Of a stretch of DNA of 64,000 nt, positions 54,118 through 62,270 are shown piece after piece (within the stretch, counting starts at the first letter, position 1; every line of letters starts with the position of its first letter). The notes beneath the pieces were generated by a model that saw only the letters and a list, made by a program, of their open reading frames with translations, did not search any database and had not been told where the DNA came from. Made by a program: the position numbers and the translations under genes. The stretch covers positions 4,898,001 through 4,962,000 of the forward strand of contig NZ_CP117522.1 of NCBI RefSeq assembly GCF_031679605.1, given 5' to 3'. The DNA is from Streptomyces luomodiensis (GTDB lineage: Bacteria > Actinomycetota > Actinomycetes > Streptomycetales > Streptomycetaceae).

Positions 54118-55095
54118 TCAGACCTCCGCGCACCGGAACACGGGCAGCTCCAGCTCGTCGTCCACACGCAGGAACTCCAGCTGGACGGGCATGCCGATGC
54201 GCACCTTGTCGTACGGCACGCCGGTGATGTCGCTGACCATCCGCACCCCCTCCGCGAGCTCGATCAGGCCGACCGCGTAGGGCGGGTCGAAGGCGGGGAA
54301 GGGCGGATGGTGCATGACCACATAGCTGAACACCGTGCCGTCGCCGGACGCCTCGACCGCCTCCCACCGCTGGGAACCGCACGTCCCGCACCCCGGCAGC
54401 CAGGGGAAGCGCGGGGCGGCGCAGTCCAGGCAGCGCTGGATGAGCAGCTGATGCCGGGCGACGCCCTCCCAGAAGCCCGCGTTGTCGCGGTTGACGACGG
54501 GCCGGGGGCGGCGGGGACGGTCGGCCCTCGGCTCCCGCTTCGGCTCCGTCTCCCGCTTCGGCTGCGTTCGCGGTGGCGTGTACGTCGCGGGTGCGTACTT
54601 GAGGATGCGGAAGCGGTGGGTGCCGACCAGCCCCCCGTCACCGGTCCGGACGTTCATCCGGGTGGTGACGAAGTGCCCGCTGCCCAGCTTGGTGGTCTTG
54701 CGCGGCGACACCGACTCGATGACCGCGTCGAAGGTGATCTGATCGCCGGGACGCAGCGGCCGCAGATACTCCTGCTCGCAGTCGGTGGCGACCACCGAGG
54801 TGCAGCCCGCGCGGTCGAGCAGCGCCAGCAGCTCGAGGTACGCGTTGGAGCGGGCCGAACCGGCGGGGCGCCCGGCCAGCCCGGCCATCGTCCACGCCTG
54901 AAGCATCGTCGGCGGGGCGATGCCGGGGTAGGCGGGGTTGGTGTCGCCCATCGCCTCGCACCAGTGCCTGATCATGGGCTCGTTGACGGGGTCCCTGCCC
55001 CTGCCGCCGCTCGAGGCCGTCCGTCCCTCGTACGCCTTCAGCCGTCCGTACAGCTCGTCCTGGTCGTGCGGGTCATCCAGCTCGTCACGCGTCAT
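54118..55095 (-). CDS. MaoC-N/OB-fold DUF35 fusion (ChsH2 type)
   Basis: 325 residues. The N-terminal half (about 15-165) is a MaoC dehydratase-N domain (MGDTNPAYPGIAPPTMLQAW). A Lys/Arg/Pro-rich linker (about 175-200) leads to a C-terminal DUF35 domain with zinc ribbon CLDC-N11-CGTC and an OB fold. This is the exact layout of ChsH2, which gives the hydratase and binds the Ltp2 aldolase. It is the first gene of the operon. AGGGGAAG lies upstream of the ATG. The palindrome at 55133 lies 37 bases upstream and is the likely control site. Confidence 0.88.
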   Translation of the reverse strand: MTRDELDDPHDQDELYGRLKAYEGRTASSGGRGRDPVNEPMIRHWCEAMGDTNPAYPGIAPPTMLQAWTMAGLAGRPAGSARSNAYLELLALLDRAGCTSVVATDCEQEYLRPLRPGDQITFDAVIESVSPRKTTKLGSGHFVTTRMNVRTGDGGLVGTHRFRILKYAPATYTPPRTQPKRETEPKREPRADRPRRPRPVVNRDNAGFWEGVARHQLLIQRCLDCAAPRFPWLPGCGTCGSQRWEAVEASGDGTVFSYVVMHHPPFPAFDPPYAVGLIELAEGVRMVSDITGVPYDKVRIGMPVQLEFLRVDDELELPVFRCAEV

Positions 55096-55132
55096 CGCTT
55101 CCCCTGCCGCATGTCTGCCGTAGAAAGCTTTT

Positions 55133-55147
55133 CTGACTATCCGTCAG
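55133..55147. promoter_or_regulatory. Palindrome CTGAC-N5-GTCAG
   Basis: CTGACTATCCGTCAG, extended to TCTGAC-N5-GTCAGA (55132-55148). Same design as 9761-9775. Likely repressor site for the hydratase/aldolase operon. Confidence 0.5.
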
Positions 55148-55197
55148 ATAAATCGACGCTGTCAAGAACACCGGGACGCCGAAGCGCACCGCCACGC

Positions 55198-55237
55198 ACG
55201 ATCGCGCGATGGCGTTGATTCGCCATCGCGCGATCGT
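55198..55237 (-). terminator. Strong hairpin upstream of the operon
   Basis: Perfect 17-bp stem ACGATCGCGCGATGGCG with a 6-base loop TTGATT. It sits between divergent coding units, so it must end some transcript; the best candidate is the small minus-strand frame at 55270-55431. Confidence 0.55.
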
Positions 55238-55269
55238 TACGACCTCACCCGTCCCGTTCGCTCAATGAA

Positions 55270-55431
55270 TCACCACGGCTCACTCAGATCGATCGGACAA
55301 TGCCCCACCCCCCGGCTCCCCCGCTTTCCCCTCGCGGGCGCCCGCGAGGGCGGCGACCTCCCCCCGTGCGAGCGGGGCAGGCCCCAGGAGCCGAGGACCG
55401 GCCGGCCGAGACTCACCCGGATGTCCGCCAT
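55270..55431 (-). CDS. Possible small protein of 53 residues
   Basis: From ATG 55431: MADIRVSLGRPVLGSWGLPR, then Arg/Gly/Pro-rich sequence and a C-terminal CPIDLSEPW. The ribosome binding site is excellent (GGAGGAAT, four bases before ATG), and the 17-bp hairpin lies 33 bases after the stop. There is no homology I recognise and the second half is low complexity, so the call is tentative. Confidence 0.35.
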   Translation of the reverse strand: MADIRVSLGRPVLGSWGLPRSHGGRSPPSRAPARGKRGSRGVGHCPIDLSEPW

Positions 55432-55742
55432 GTCGATTCCTCCGATCCCCCGACGCTCGGGAAGTGTCGCGGAAGCAGAGTTGCCCACCGATTCCCGGAC
55501 GATGCGCGCGGGCCGCTGGAATTACCACGCAAGCATGATGAACCTGTTTTAAACGCCCGATGCACCCCCGCTCCCCGCCCCGCGCCGATGCGCCGCCCGC
55601 CCGGCCGCAGGACGAGAAAAGTCAGGGAATCGAGTCCCGGAACGGGACGGGGAGGGGAACCGGTTCCGCATACTTTCGGCCATCCTCGACGGCTTACCGA
55701 GCCCTCTTCCCATTACCGAACACTTGTCCGAAAATGGAGGAC
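55432..55742. other. Intergenic region upstream of the Prim-Pol gene
   Basis: 311 bases, less GC-rich at 55650-55740. No gene seen; presumably it holds promoters for the small frame (minus) and Prim-Pol (plus). Confidence 0.4.
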
Positions 55743-56849
55743 ATGGCGAACCCTGCACTCGCCCATGCTCTCGCCCACGCCCTGACCGCCGCGGCCCACG
55801 GCTTCCGCGTGATCCCACTGACCCGCGCGAAACTGCCCGCCGTGCGCTCCCCCCACCACCACGACCCCGCGCCCCTGCCGTGTCACGGCGAATGCGGCCG
55901 ACTGGGCCACGGTGTCCATGACGCGTCGGCGGACCCGGAGGCGATCCGCGCCCTGTTCGCCGCGGCCCCCTGGGCCACCGGCTACGGCATCGCCTGCGGA
56001 TGCGCCCCGCACCACCTCATCGGCGTCGACCTCGACCTCAGGGACGGACGAGCCGGAGCGCCTCAAGGGGCCGGGGAAGCGGGCGGCACGACCAGTCGAG
56101 CCGGGCAGACCGGGGAGCCCGGTGGAGCCAGGCAGACGCGGCAAGACGGGCAGGCCGGGGAGCCCGGGAAGCCGGGTGCAAGCGGTAAGGCCGGTGCAAT
56201 CGCGGAGGCCGGCACAAGCGCGGGAACCGGCACAAGCGCCAAGACCGGTGCAAGCGGTAAGGCCGGCACGGACGGTCCGGCCGCCCTCGCCCGGCTGGCC
56301 CGCGAGCACGCCTTCGCCATCCCCCGTACGGTCACCGTGCTCACCCCGAGCGGCGGCCGCCATCTGTGGCTGTGCGGCCCGCCCGGCCTCACCGTCCCCA
56401 ACTCCGCCGGCCGGCTGGCCCCCGGCATCGACATCCGCGGGCTGGGCGGCTATCTGGTCGGCCCCGGTTCGTACAGCTCACATGGCAGTTACCGGCTCGC
56501 GCCCGGCTCTCCCGACTGGGCCCCGGCACCCGCCCCGCCCGCGCTGCTGCGCCTGCTCACGCCCCCACGCCCCTCCCCCCGCCCGTACCCGCCGTCCCCC
56601 AGGCCCCGTACCGCGGCCCTGGCGGGGCTCGTACGGTTCGTCCGCGCCTCGCGGGAGGGCCAGCGCAACGTCCGGCTGTTCTGGGCCGCCTGCCGCGCCT
56701 ACGAGACGGGCGCCGGGCCGGAATTGGCCCCCGCCCTGATCGAGGCCGCGCTGGACACCGGTCTGCCCCCGCACGAGGCCCGCGCCACCGTCGCCTCCGC
56801 GGCCCGCAGCGCCGCCCGCCACCTCCAGCCCCCGGAGGCATGGGCCTGA
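55743..56849 (+). CDS. Stand-alone bifunctional primase/polymerase (Prim-Pol) protein
   Basis: 368 residues from ATG 55743 with GGAGG five bases upstream. The archaeo-eukaryotic primase domain shows the N-terminal HGFRVIPLTRAKLPAVRS, metal-binding Asp96/Asp98 in LIGVDLDLRDG, the third site region TPSGGRHLWLCG, and GIDIRGLGGYLVGPGS. About 75 Gly-rich residues (about 102-178, GEPGKPGASGKAG type) are inserted right after the DxD motif. The C-terminal 100 residues are helical (GQRNVRLFWAACRAYE). No helicase is attached or adjacent. Such solitary Prim-Pols are frequent in Streptomyces with unknown role. Confidence 0.82.
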   Translation: MANPALAHALAHALTAAAHGFRVIPLTRAKLPAVRSPHHHDPAPLPCHGECGRLGHGVHDASADPEAIRALFAAAPWATGYGIACGCAPHHLIGVDLDLRDGRAGAPQGAGEAGGTTSRAGQTGEPGGARQTRQDGQAGEPGKPGASGKAGAIAEAGTSAGTGTSAKTGASGKAGTDGPAALARLAREHAFAIPRTVTVLTPSGGRHLWLCGPPGLTVPNSAGRLAPGIDIRGLGGYLVGPGSYSSHGSYRLAPGSPDWAPAPAPPALLRLLTPPRPSPRPYPPSPRPRTAALAGLVRFVRASREGQRNVRLFWAACRAYETGAGPELAPALIEAALDTGLPPHEARATVASAARSAARHLQPPEAWA

Positions 56850-57218
56850 CACCTGCTGGACCGCATGAACGGAGCTGGGGCGGCAGGCGTACGACAGGAC
56901 GCCAGAGGCGGCGCGATCCAGCGGTACACAGACAGTGATCCGTGCGCTACGGGAACGAGGAGCACTATCGTGACCACGCGACGAGGCGCTCCGTACAGGA
57001 ACCAAGCGGCGCAGGGACCAGGCGACGTAGCAACCCGAACGTCGTAGGAACCAAGCGGCACAGGAACCGAACGGCGTAGGGACCGAACGGCGTAGCAACC
57101 ACACGCCCACTCGCCGGCGCTTCCGCCCTCGAGGCGGACAGTGAAGGGATCCCCGCTCTCCCCGTGACCGGCCGGCCGCCTCCGGCGCACCGGCACCAAG
57201 GCGCGAGAGGGGGGAGCA
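56850..57218. repeat. Intergenic region with tandem 16-17 bp repeats
   Basis: 369 bases without a gene. Positions 56993-57100 hold about seven imperfect units of type GTAGGAACCGAACGGC. The strong ribosome binding site of the next gene ends the region. Confidence 0.6.
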
Positions 57219-58016
57219 TTGCACGAGCTCTACGCACAGGGGTGGTTCGCGGACGCCGTGTTACCCATGGGCGTCTGTGCGCTGGTCACCTGGATTTCGC
57301 TGGTCCATCGCTTCGCCGACAAGGGCCGTCTGCTGGGGACCGTACGGTCCGCGGCGCTGTGCTGCGGGATCATCGCCTGCACCTGCGCGGCGGCGCTGCT
57401 CACCATCGTCCTGCTGCTGCCGCACGCCGCCGATGTGCCTCCCGCCGTGGCCGCTGCCGCCGCGGGCGGCGCCCTGGCGCCGCGCGTCCGTCAGCAGCAG
57501 AACCAGCAGTCCACACCTCCCTTCGTGGCCGTGATCACGCTGGGTATCGCGGTGCTGCTGAGCGAACTGGAGCGGCGGCTGGTGCATGACATGTACATCC
57601 ACTGCCACCGGCTGGTCAGGGACTTCGAGAACGTGGCCCAGCTGCGCATGTTCGCCTTCGAGGCCCGCCGCCACCTGCGCGGCTGCGCCTCCGCGACCAA
57701 GGACAAGACGACGATCAACACCTTGTACGAAGAGGTGGACCAACTCCTGGACGACGCCGCCAAGGTGGAGGCCGACGTCGAGGCGAGGTGCCGGCAGCGC
57801 GAGGTCCAGGAGTTCGCGCCGGAGCTGCACGCCCCGACCCGGGAGGAGGCGGAGGACCGCCGTCAGGCCCTGGCGATGGCCATGGACGCCTGCGTGCGCA
57901 TGCTGGAGTTCGGCTACCGCACCGGCAAGCGGAGCGGCGACCGGGAGCTGATGCGGCTCCGGGACGAGGCGCTGGCCGTACGGCCACTCGCCACGACGGG
58001 CGCCCCACACCCCTGA
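57219..58016 (+). CDS. Two-helix membrane protein with coiled-coil tail
   Basis: 265 residues from a TTG at 57219 with GGGGGAG four bases upstream. Helices at about 12-30, 42-68 and possibly 102-116 (VAVITLGIAVLLSELERR). A long cytoplasmic helical part (about 117-245) has LYEEVDQLLDDAAKVEADVE, likely coiled coil. No domain recognised. It resembles small membrane-anchored helical proteins such as SLATT-type effectors in outline only. Convergent with the XRE gene. Confidence 0.6.
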   Translation: MHELYAQGWFADAVLPMGVCALVTWISLVHRFADKGRLLGTVRSAALCCGIIACTCAAALLTIVLLLPHAADVPPAVAAAAAGGALAPRVRQQQNQQSTPPFVAVITLGIAVLLSELERRLVHDMYIHCHRLVRDFENVAQLRMFAFEARRHLRGCASATKDKTTINTLYEEVDQLLDDAAKVEADVEARCRQREVQEFAPELHAPTREEAEDRRQALAMAMDACVRMLEFGYRTGKRSGDRELMRLRDEALAVRPLATTGAPHP

Positions 58017-58081
58017 CCAGGCGCCACGCGCCGCCACGAGGGGTGAGGGCCGTCAGGGCCGTCCGAGGCACACCGAAGCGC

Positions 58082-58414
58082 TCAGGGAGCGTAGACAAAG
58101 GCATCGGACCCATCGCCGAGCCCGTGCGCCCGACGAGCCCCGTCCTCCTTGGGCTCCACAAAGCTGATCTTGATGTCCAGCTCCAGGGCCTCGGCCACGG
58201 CCGCCAGGGACCGCAGGGTCAGATTCTCGTCCCCGGAAAGTATTTGGCTCACCCGTCCCGGGCTGACGTCCATGAGCCGGGCGAGGTCCGCGCGGCTCAT
58301 GTCGCGCTTCCCCAGCAACCCCGCGACCTCCACCGTGGCCTGCCGCGCCAACCGGGCCCCGGCACGGTCCGCAGCCTCCCCCTTCGTGCCTTTGCTCTTC
58401 CACGGCACACTCAT
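58082..58414 (-). CDS. XRE-family HTH protein, antitoxin-like
   Basis: 110 residues from ATG 58414 (GTG 58408 is possible with better spacing to GGGAGAG). The HTH is at about 28-80 (SRADLARLMDVSPGRVSQIL, NLTLRSLAAVAEALELDIKI), close to HigA/antitoxin-type regulators. It is divergent from an unknown gene at 58622, with a palindrome in between that it could bind. Confidence 0.8.
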   Translation of the reverse strand: MSVPWKSKGTKGEAADRAGARLARQATVEVAGLLGKRDMSRADLARLMDVSPGRVSQILSGDENLTLRSLAAVAEALELDIKISFVEPKEDGARRAHGLGDGSDAFVYAP

Positions 58415-58475
58415 CACTCTCCCAGCGCATGGTGCCGGCCATGGGGCATCGCCCCCTCAGTGACAGGTTCCCACC

Positions 58476-58491
58476 TTTAGCTACAACTAAA
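58476..58491. promoter_or_regulatory. Palindrome in the XRE divergent region
   Basis: TTTAG-CTACAA-CTAAA, 62 bases from the XRE start, inside an otherwise GC-rich region. A good candidate for the XRE operator. Confidence 0.5.
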
Positions 58492-58621
58492 AGCCCTCTT
58501 CCGCCATCCCCGCCCGCCAACCCACCCCCACTCGGCCGAACCCCCCGCCCTGACCTGCACCAAGCCCCCACCCACCACTTTTCGGCCAGATTCGCGGCGA
58601 TGGGCCCGTAACCTCGTCACC

Positions 58622-59119
58622 GTGCAGAGCAGCGAAGCCAGTGAATCTGCGGGCGCAGCCCCCTATGTACGCTTCCAGAGCACCGTCCGGAACGCGCGCG
58701 GCTACTACACCGGAGTCTTCGGACTGGTCAACGGCCTGGCCCGAGCCGGGAAGCTGACCGCCGAGCAAGAGCGCTTCCGCCGGACCAACAACGACTGGTA
58801 CAACGCGGTCTATCCCGACCCCTCCACCGTCGACCCCACGGTTTACGACCACGAGCTCCACCCCGGAGCCGCCGCCTGGTTCAAGTCCGCGTCCCGGGAA
58901 CTCATCCAGCGAGTCGACGGCTACCTGCGTATCCTCACCGCCCATGGGATCGAGTGCCGGATGCTCAGCTCATCGAACCCAGGAAGGATCGTCTACGAGG
59001 ACGCCCACCAAATCGTCGTCGTCCCCCACACCGGGGTCAGCGGCCGAAGCCACATCCGCAGCGCCGCCGTCCCGACCACGCGTCCATCACCCCCGGCGCA
59101 CCACTCCCCCGATCCATGA
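58622..59119 (+). CDS. Protein of unknown function divergent from XRE gene
   Basis: 165 residues from GTG 58622. The core (about 14-140) is a conserved-looking mixed fold: YVRFQSTVRNARGYYTGVFG, LTAEQERFRRTNNDWYNAVY and IQRVDGYLRILTAHGIECRM, ending in YEDAHQIVVVPHT. The last 25 residues (Ser/Pro/His) look like read-out into decayed sequence. Together with the XRE gene it forms a divergent module similar to toxin-antitoxin pairs; a toxin role is inferred from context only. Confidence 0.6.
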   Translation: MQSSEASESAGAAPYVRFQSTVRNARGYYTGVFGLVNGLARAGKLTAEQERFRRTNNDWYNAVYPDPSTVDPTVYDHELHPGAAAWFKSASRELIQRVDGYLRILTAHGIECRMLSSSNPGRIVYEDAHQIVVVPHTGVSGRSHIRSAAVPTTRPSPPAHHSPDP

Positions 59120-59149
59120 GTCCCCGTCAAGCGCCGGCCCGTCTTCGAG

Positions 59150-59593
59150 TCCGACACCAGCGTCTCGACCCCCTGACGCCTTTTTCGGGTGCCTTTACCA
59201 CGCGGCCATGCGCCCTGCGAGGCCACTGACCTACAAGAGTCGGCCCGCAAGCTCCCTGAGGAAGGCTGGGGCGAACTGGTGCTGTCCAGCAGCACTCCCC
59301 GAGTGGGCTCGTCCTGGACGGACAGCCGAGAGTCCTTCGACACCAGGGGCCTCAAACGACGGACCCGGAAGGTCACCCGCACGGTGCCCATCCCTCCTGT
59401 GCTGGTGCGCATGCTGCGGGAGCACATAGAGACGACGGACGGCCGAGGACGGCCGCCTATTCCGGGCTCACCGGGGCGGTCACGCATCGCCGTGCTGTTC
59501 CGGTTCTACGCCAAAGTGATCGACCGCAATCAGCAACGCTCGAACGAGCAGATCGAACAGGCGTTGAAAGACGACGACGATGAGCAAAGTTAG
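59150..59593 (+). pseudogene. Tyrosine recombinase, frameshifted and internally deleted
   Basis: Fragments of one integrase are readable in two frames. FFGCLYHAAMRPA (from about 59182) continues after a frameshift near 59215 as EATDLQESARKLPEEGWGEL, then VTRTVPIPPVLVRMLREHIE. The sequence then jumps to RIAVLFRFYAKVIDRNQQRS, which holds the nucleophile Tyr region. The segment with the catalytic His/Arg (HxxR) is missing. It cannot be active. It marks a former mobile element at this locus. Confidence 0.7.
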
Positions 59594-59623
59594 GGTCTAC
59601 AGGGGCCGAGGGGGGCGAATGGC

Positions 59624-60337
59624 ATGGACAGCATCACGGGTGCCGTGGGCTCGCAGATTCTCAGCGCCATGGTTGCCGCCGTGCTCACCGGCATCGGTGG
59701 GCTGGTGCGTTGGTTCGTCGTCAGGCGGCTCCCCGCGCGCCGCACATGGCGATTCTCAGATGTGCGCCAACTCTCCATCGCTCTGGACACCGGTTACGTA
59801 GACACAGGTCGCTACCAACGCCCCGTCGCCGGTCTAGGACAGGTCCGAGCCCTGTCCCTGCTGATCCCCTCCCTTACCCACGCCTATCGGGACCTGGATC
59901 TGGAGAAGGTCCGGCTGTCAGCCCACATGCCGGGCCATGAGATGGAGCACGACCTGCTTGTCCTCGGCGGGCCGAAGAACAACGAGGTAGCCCGCCGCCT
60001 CCTCACCGCCATGGGGGAGTCGCTGCCTTTCCGGCTGGGTGGAGGAGAGATCACCTGGGAGGGCACCGCTTACCAGGGAGAAGTCGCTGATGGCGTGGTC
60101 ACGCGGGACTGCGGTTATGTCGTCCGGGCGCCGCACCCGCTCAACCCGAGCAGGCGTGTCGTACTCCTCGGTGGCTGGTCCACCTACGGCACGGTGGCCG
60201 CTGCCCGTTGGCTAACGGACAAAGGCGCCGACCGCTCGCTAAGCGCCGATGTCGCCGTACTCGTGGAGGCTTCCGTCCTACGCGACGGCCACGTGTCCGC
60301 GCCGCACGTTCTACGGCAAGCAAGCCTGAGCATGTGA
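59624..60337 (+). CDS. Membrane-anchored protein of unknown function
   Basis: 237 residues from ATG 59624. One N-terminal helix (about 10-30, ILSAMVAAVLTGIGGLVRWF) is followed by a soluble domain (about 60-230) with HDLLVLGGPKNNEVARRLLT and RRVVLLGGWSTYGTVAAARW, two Gly-rich turns suggesting a Rossmann-like fold. No family is recognised. It lies 30 bases after the integrase relic and before tRNA-Ser, so it may be cargo of a lost element. Confidence 0.6.
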   Translation: MDSITGAVGSQILSAMVAAVLTGIGGLVRWFVVRRLPARRTWRFSDVRQLSIALDTGYVDTGRYQRPVAGLGQVRALSLLIPSLTHAYRDLDLEKVRLSAHMPGHEMEHDLLVLGGPKNNEVARRLLTAMGESLPFRLGGGEITWEGTAYQGEVADGVVTRDCGYVVRAPHPLNPSRRVVLLGGWSTYGTVAAARWLTDKGADRSLSADVAVLVEASVLRDGHVSAPHVLRQASLSM

Positions 60338-60489
60338 CCTGCGGCGAATCGCAGACGGCGAATCGCAGAGGCATTCCTGAGAGAGCTCCGCAAGGCGCCG
60401 GGAACCACGCCAGATCTGGTCCACGCCTGGTCCACACACGCTGGTCAACGGTGGGATTCCGGCGGCACGGCGTGAGACGGCGGACACGC

Positions 60490-60524
60490 GGAAGGGGTGC
60501 CCCTGAACCAGGGGCACCCCTTCC
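60490..60524 (-). terminator. tRNA-Ser(TGA) terminator
   Basis: Perfect 15-bp stem GGAAGGGGTGCCCCT with a 5-base loop, 25 bases past the tRNA 3' end. Confidence 0.8.
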
Positions 60525-60548
60525 GACCAGCTACGTCGCTGACCTCGG

Positions 60549-60635
60549 CGGAGGCTGAGGGATTTGAACCCTCGGTGACATCGCTGCCACGACGGTTTTC
60601 AAGACCGTTCCCTTAGGCCGCTCGGGCAAGCCTCC
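60549..60635 (-). tRNA. tRNA-Ser(TGA)
   Basis: 87 nt, type II. Acceptor GGAGGCT/AGCCTCC, anticodon stem ACGGT/ACCGT around CTTGAAA (anticodon TGA). A site often used by mobile elements; an integrase relic lies about 1 kb downstream of it. Confidence 0.95.
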
Positions 60636-60677
60636 CCGCGCCACTCTCGGTGGTGGCGCGAGGATCAGCCTAGCGTG

Positions 60678-62270
60678 TCAGCTGTCGCCCTTGCGCTTGC
60701 CCAAGGTGACATCCACCGTCGACAGCTTGCCGCCGCGCTTGTAGGTGAGGGTGACCTTGTCGCCCGGCTGGTGGGTCCAGATCTCGCTGATGAGGGTCGG
60801 GCCGCTGTCGATGACCGTGTCGTCCAGCTTGGTGATCACGTCGCCGGACTTGAGGCCGGCCTTGTCGGCCGGGCCGCCGGGGACGACGGCGGCGGTGCCG
60901 CCGGCGCCGTTGGAGGCGATGGTGGCGCCGTCGCTGGAGTCCTTCATGTTGACCGTGGCCTCGATCACCGGGTAGACCGGCTGGCCGGTCTTGATCAGCT
61001 GCTCGGCGACGTTCTTCGCCTGGTTGATCGGGATCGCGAAGCCGAGGCCGATGCTGCCGGACTGCTGGGACTCGCCGAGGCCGCTGCCGTTGCCGGCGGA
61101 CTGGATGGCGGAGTTGATGCCGATGACGCCGCCGTCCGCGTTGAGCAGCGGGCCGCCGGAGTTGCCCGGGTTGATGGAGGCGTCGGTTTGCAGGGCGCTC
61201 ATGTACGAGGCGTTGCCGCCGCCTCCGTCGCTGGAGGCGACCGGGCGGTTCTTGGCGCTCACGATGCCGGTGGTGACGGTGCCCGAGAGGCCGAAGGGGG
61301 CGCCGATGGCGACGGTGGCGTCGCCCACGGCGACCTTGTCGGAGTTGCCGAGCGGCAGCGGGTCGAGCTTGGCGCCCGAGGCGTTCTTGAGCTTGATCAC
61401 GGCGACGTCGTAGCCCTCGGCGCGGCCGACGACCTCGGCGGTGTACCGCTTGCCGTTGGAGAAGGTGGCGGTCAGCTTGCCGTTGTCGGCGGCCGAGGCG
61501 ACGACGTGGTTGTTGGTGAGGATGTGGCCCTGCTTGTCGTAGACGAAGCCGGTGCCGGTGCCGCCCTCGCCGTTGTTGCCCTGGGCCTCGATGGTGACGA
61601 CGCTGGGCAGCGTCTTGTTGGCGATGCTGGACACCGAGCCGGGCGCGCGGCTCTCCGTCTTGGGGTTGCCGTAGGCGGAGACGGTGGTGGTGTCGCCGTC
61701 GCTCTCCCGGTCGGCGGCCCAGAAGCCGATGCCGCCGCCGATGCCGCCCGCGACCAGTACGGCGGCCAGCACGGCGGCGACCAGCCCGCGGGACTTGCGC
61801 TCGGACGGGCCGGAGGGCGGCACGGGTGCGGTCCCCCACGGTCCGCCCGAGCCGCCCTGTCCGCCCGGCCCGTCACCCGGGCCGCCCTGCGGATGTCCGC
61901 CCCCGGCCGACCACCAGGCGCTGGACTGTCCCGCGTCCGGGCCGGGGCCCGAGGCGCCGGGCACGCCGCCGCCGGACCCGTCGCCCGCGTCGGCCGACGC
62001 CGGGACGACCGCGGGAGCGGCCGGTGACGCGGGCGGGGGCGTCGACGGGGGCTGGGCGGGGGGCGCGGCCGACGGCGCGGGGTCGGCGGCGCCCGACGGC
62101 CCTGCCGCATGCGGCGTGCCTATTGGCGCCTCCGGTGCGGCAGGCCGCCCGCCCGCGGTGGGTTCGTAGTCCGGCGCGGGCGGCACCGCCGGGTTCGGGT
62201 GCGACGCCGGAGGGGCCGGATGCGGCCCGGGCGCGGGCGGAACGGCAGAGCCCTCGTTCTCGGTGCTCAC
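60678..62270 (-). CDS. HtrA/DegP-like trypsin-fold serine protease with PDZ domain
   Basis: 530 residues from GTG 62270 with GGAGAG upstream. A long Pro/Ala/Gly-rich cytoplasmic part (1-150) precedes one membrane helix (about 155-178, GLVAAVLAAVLVAGGIGGGI). The trypsin-fold domain follows with catalytic triad His255 (TNNHVV), Asp288 (YDVAVIKL) and Ser371 (PGNSGGPLL). A PDZ domain ends the protein (about 430-520, GGPADKAGLKSGDVITKLDD). It handles misfolded or stress-damaged proteins outside the membrane. Divergent from the phosphodiesterase gene. Confidence 0.93.
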   Translation of the reverse strand: MSTENEGSAVPPAPGPHPAPPASHPNPAVPPAPDYEPTAGGRPAAPEAPIGTPHAAGPSGAADPAPSAAPPAQPPSTPPPASPAAPAVVPASADAGDGSGGGVPGASGPGPDAGQSSAWWSAGGGHPQGGPGDGPGGQGGSGGPWGTAPVPPSGPSERKSRGLVAAVLAAVLVAGGIGGGIGFWAADRESDGDTTTVSAYGNPKTESRAPGSVSSIANKTLPSVVTIEAQGNNGEGGTGTGFVYDKQGHILTNNHVVASAADNGKLTATFSNGKRYTAEVVGRAEGYDVAVIKLKNASGAKLDPLPLGNSDKVAVGDATVAIGAPFGLSGTVTTGIVSAKNRPVASSDGGGGNASYMSALQTDASINPGNSGGPLLNADGGVIGINSAIQSAGNGSGLGESQQSGSIGLGFAIPINQAKNVAEQLIKTGQPVYPVIEATVNMKDSSDGATIASNGAGGTAAVVPGGPADKAGLKSGDVITKLDDTVIDSGPTLISEIWTHQPGDKVTLTYKRGGKLSTVDVTLGKRKGDS

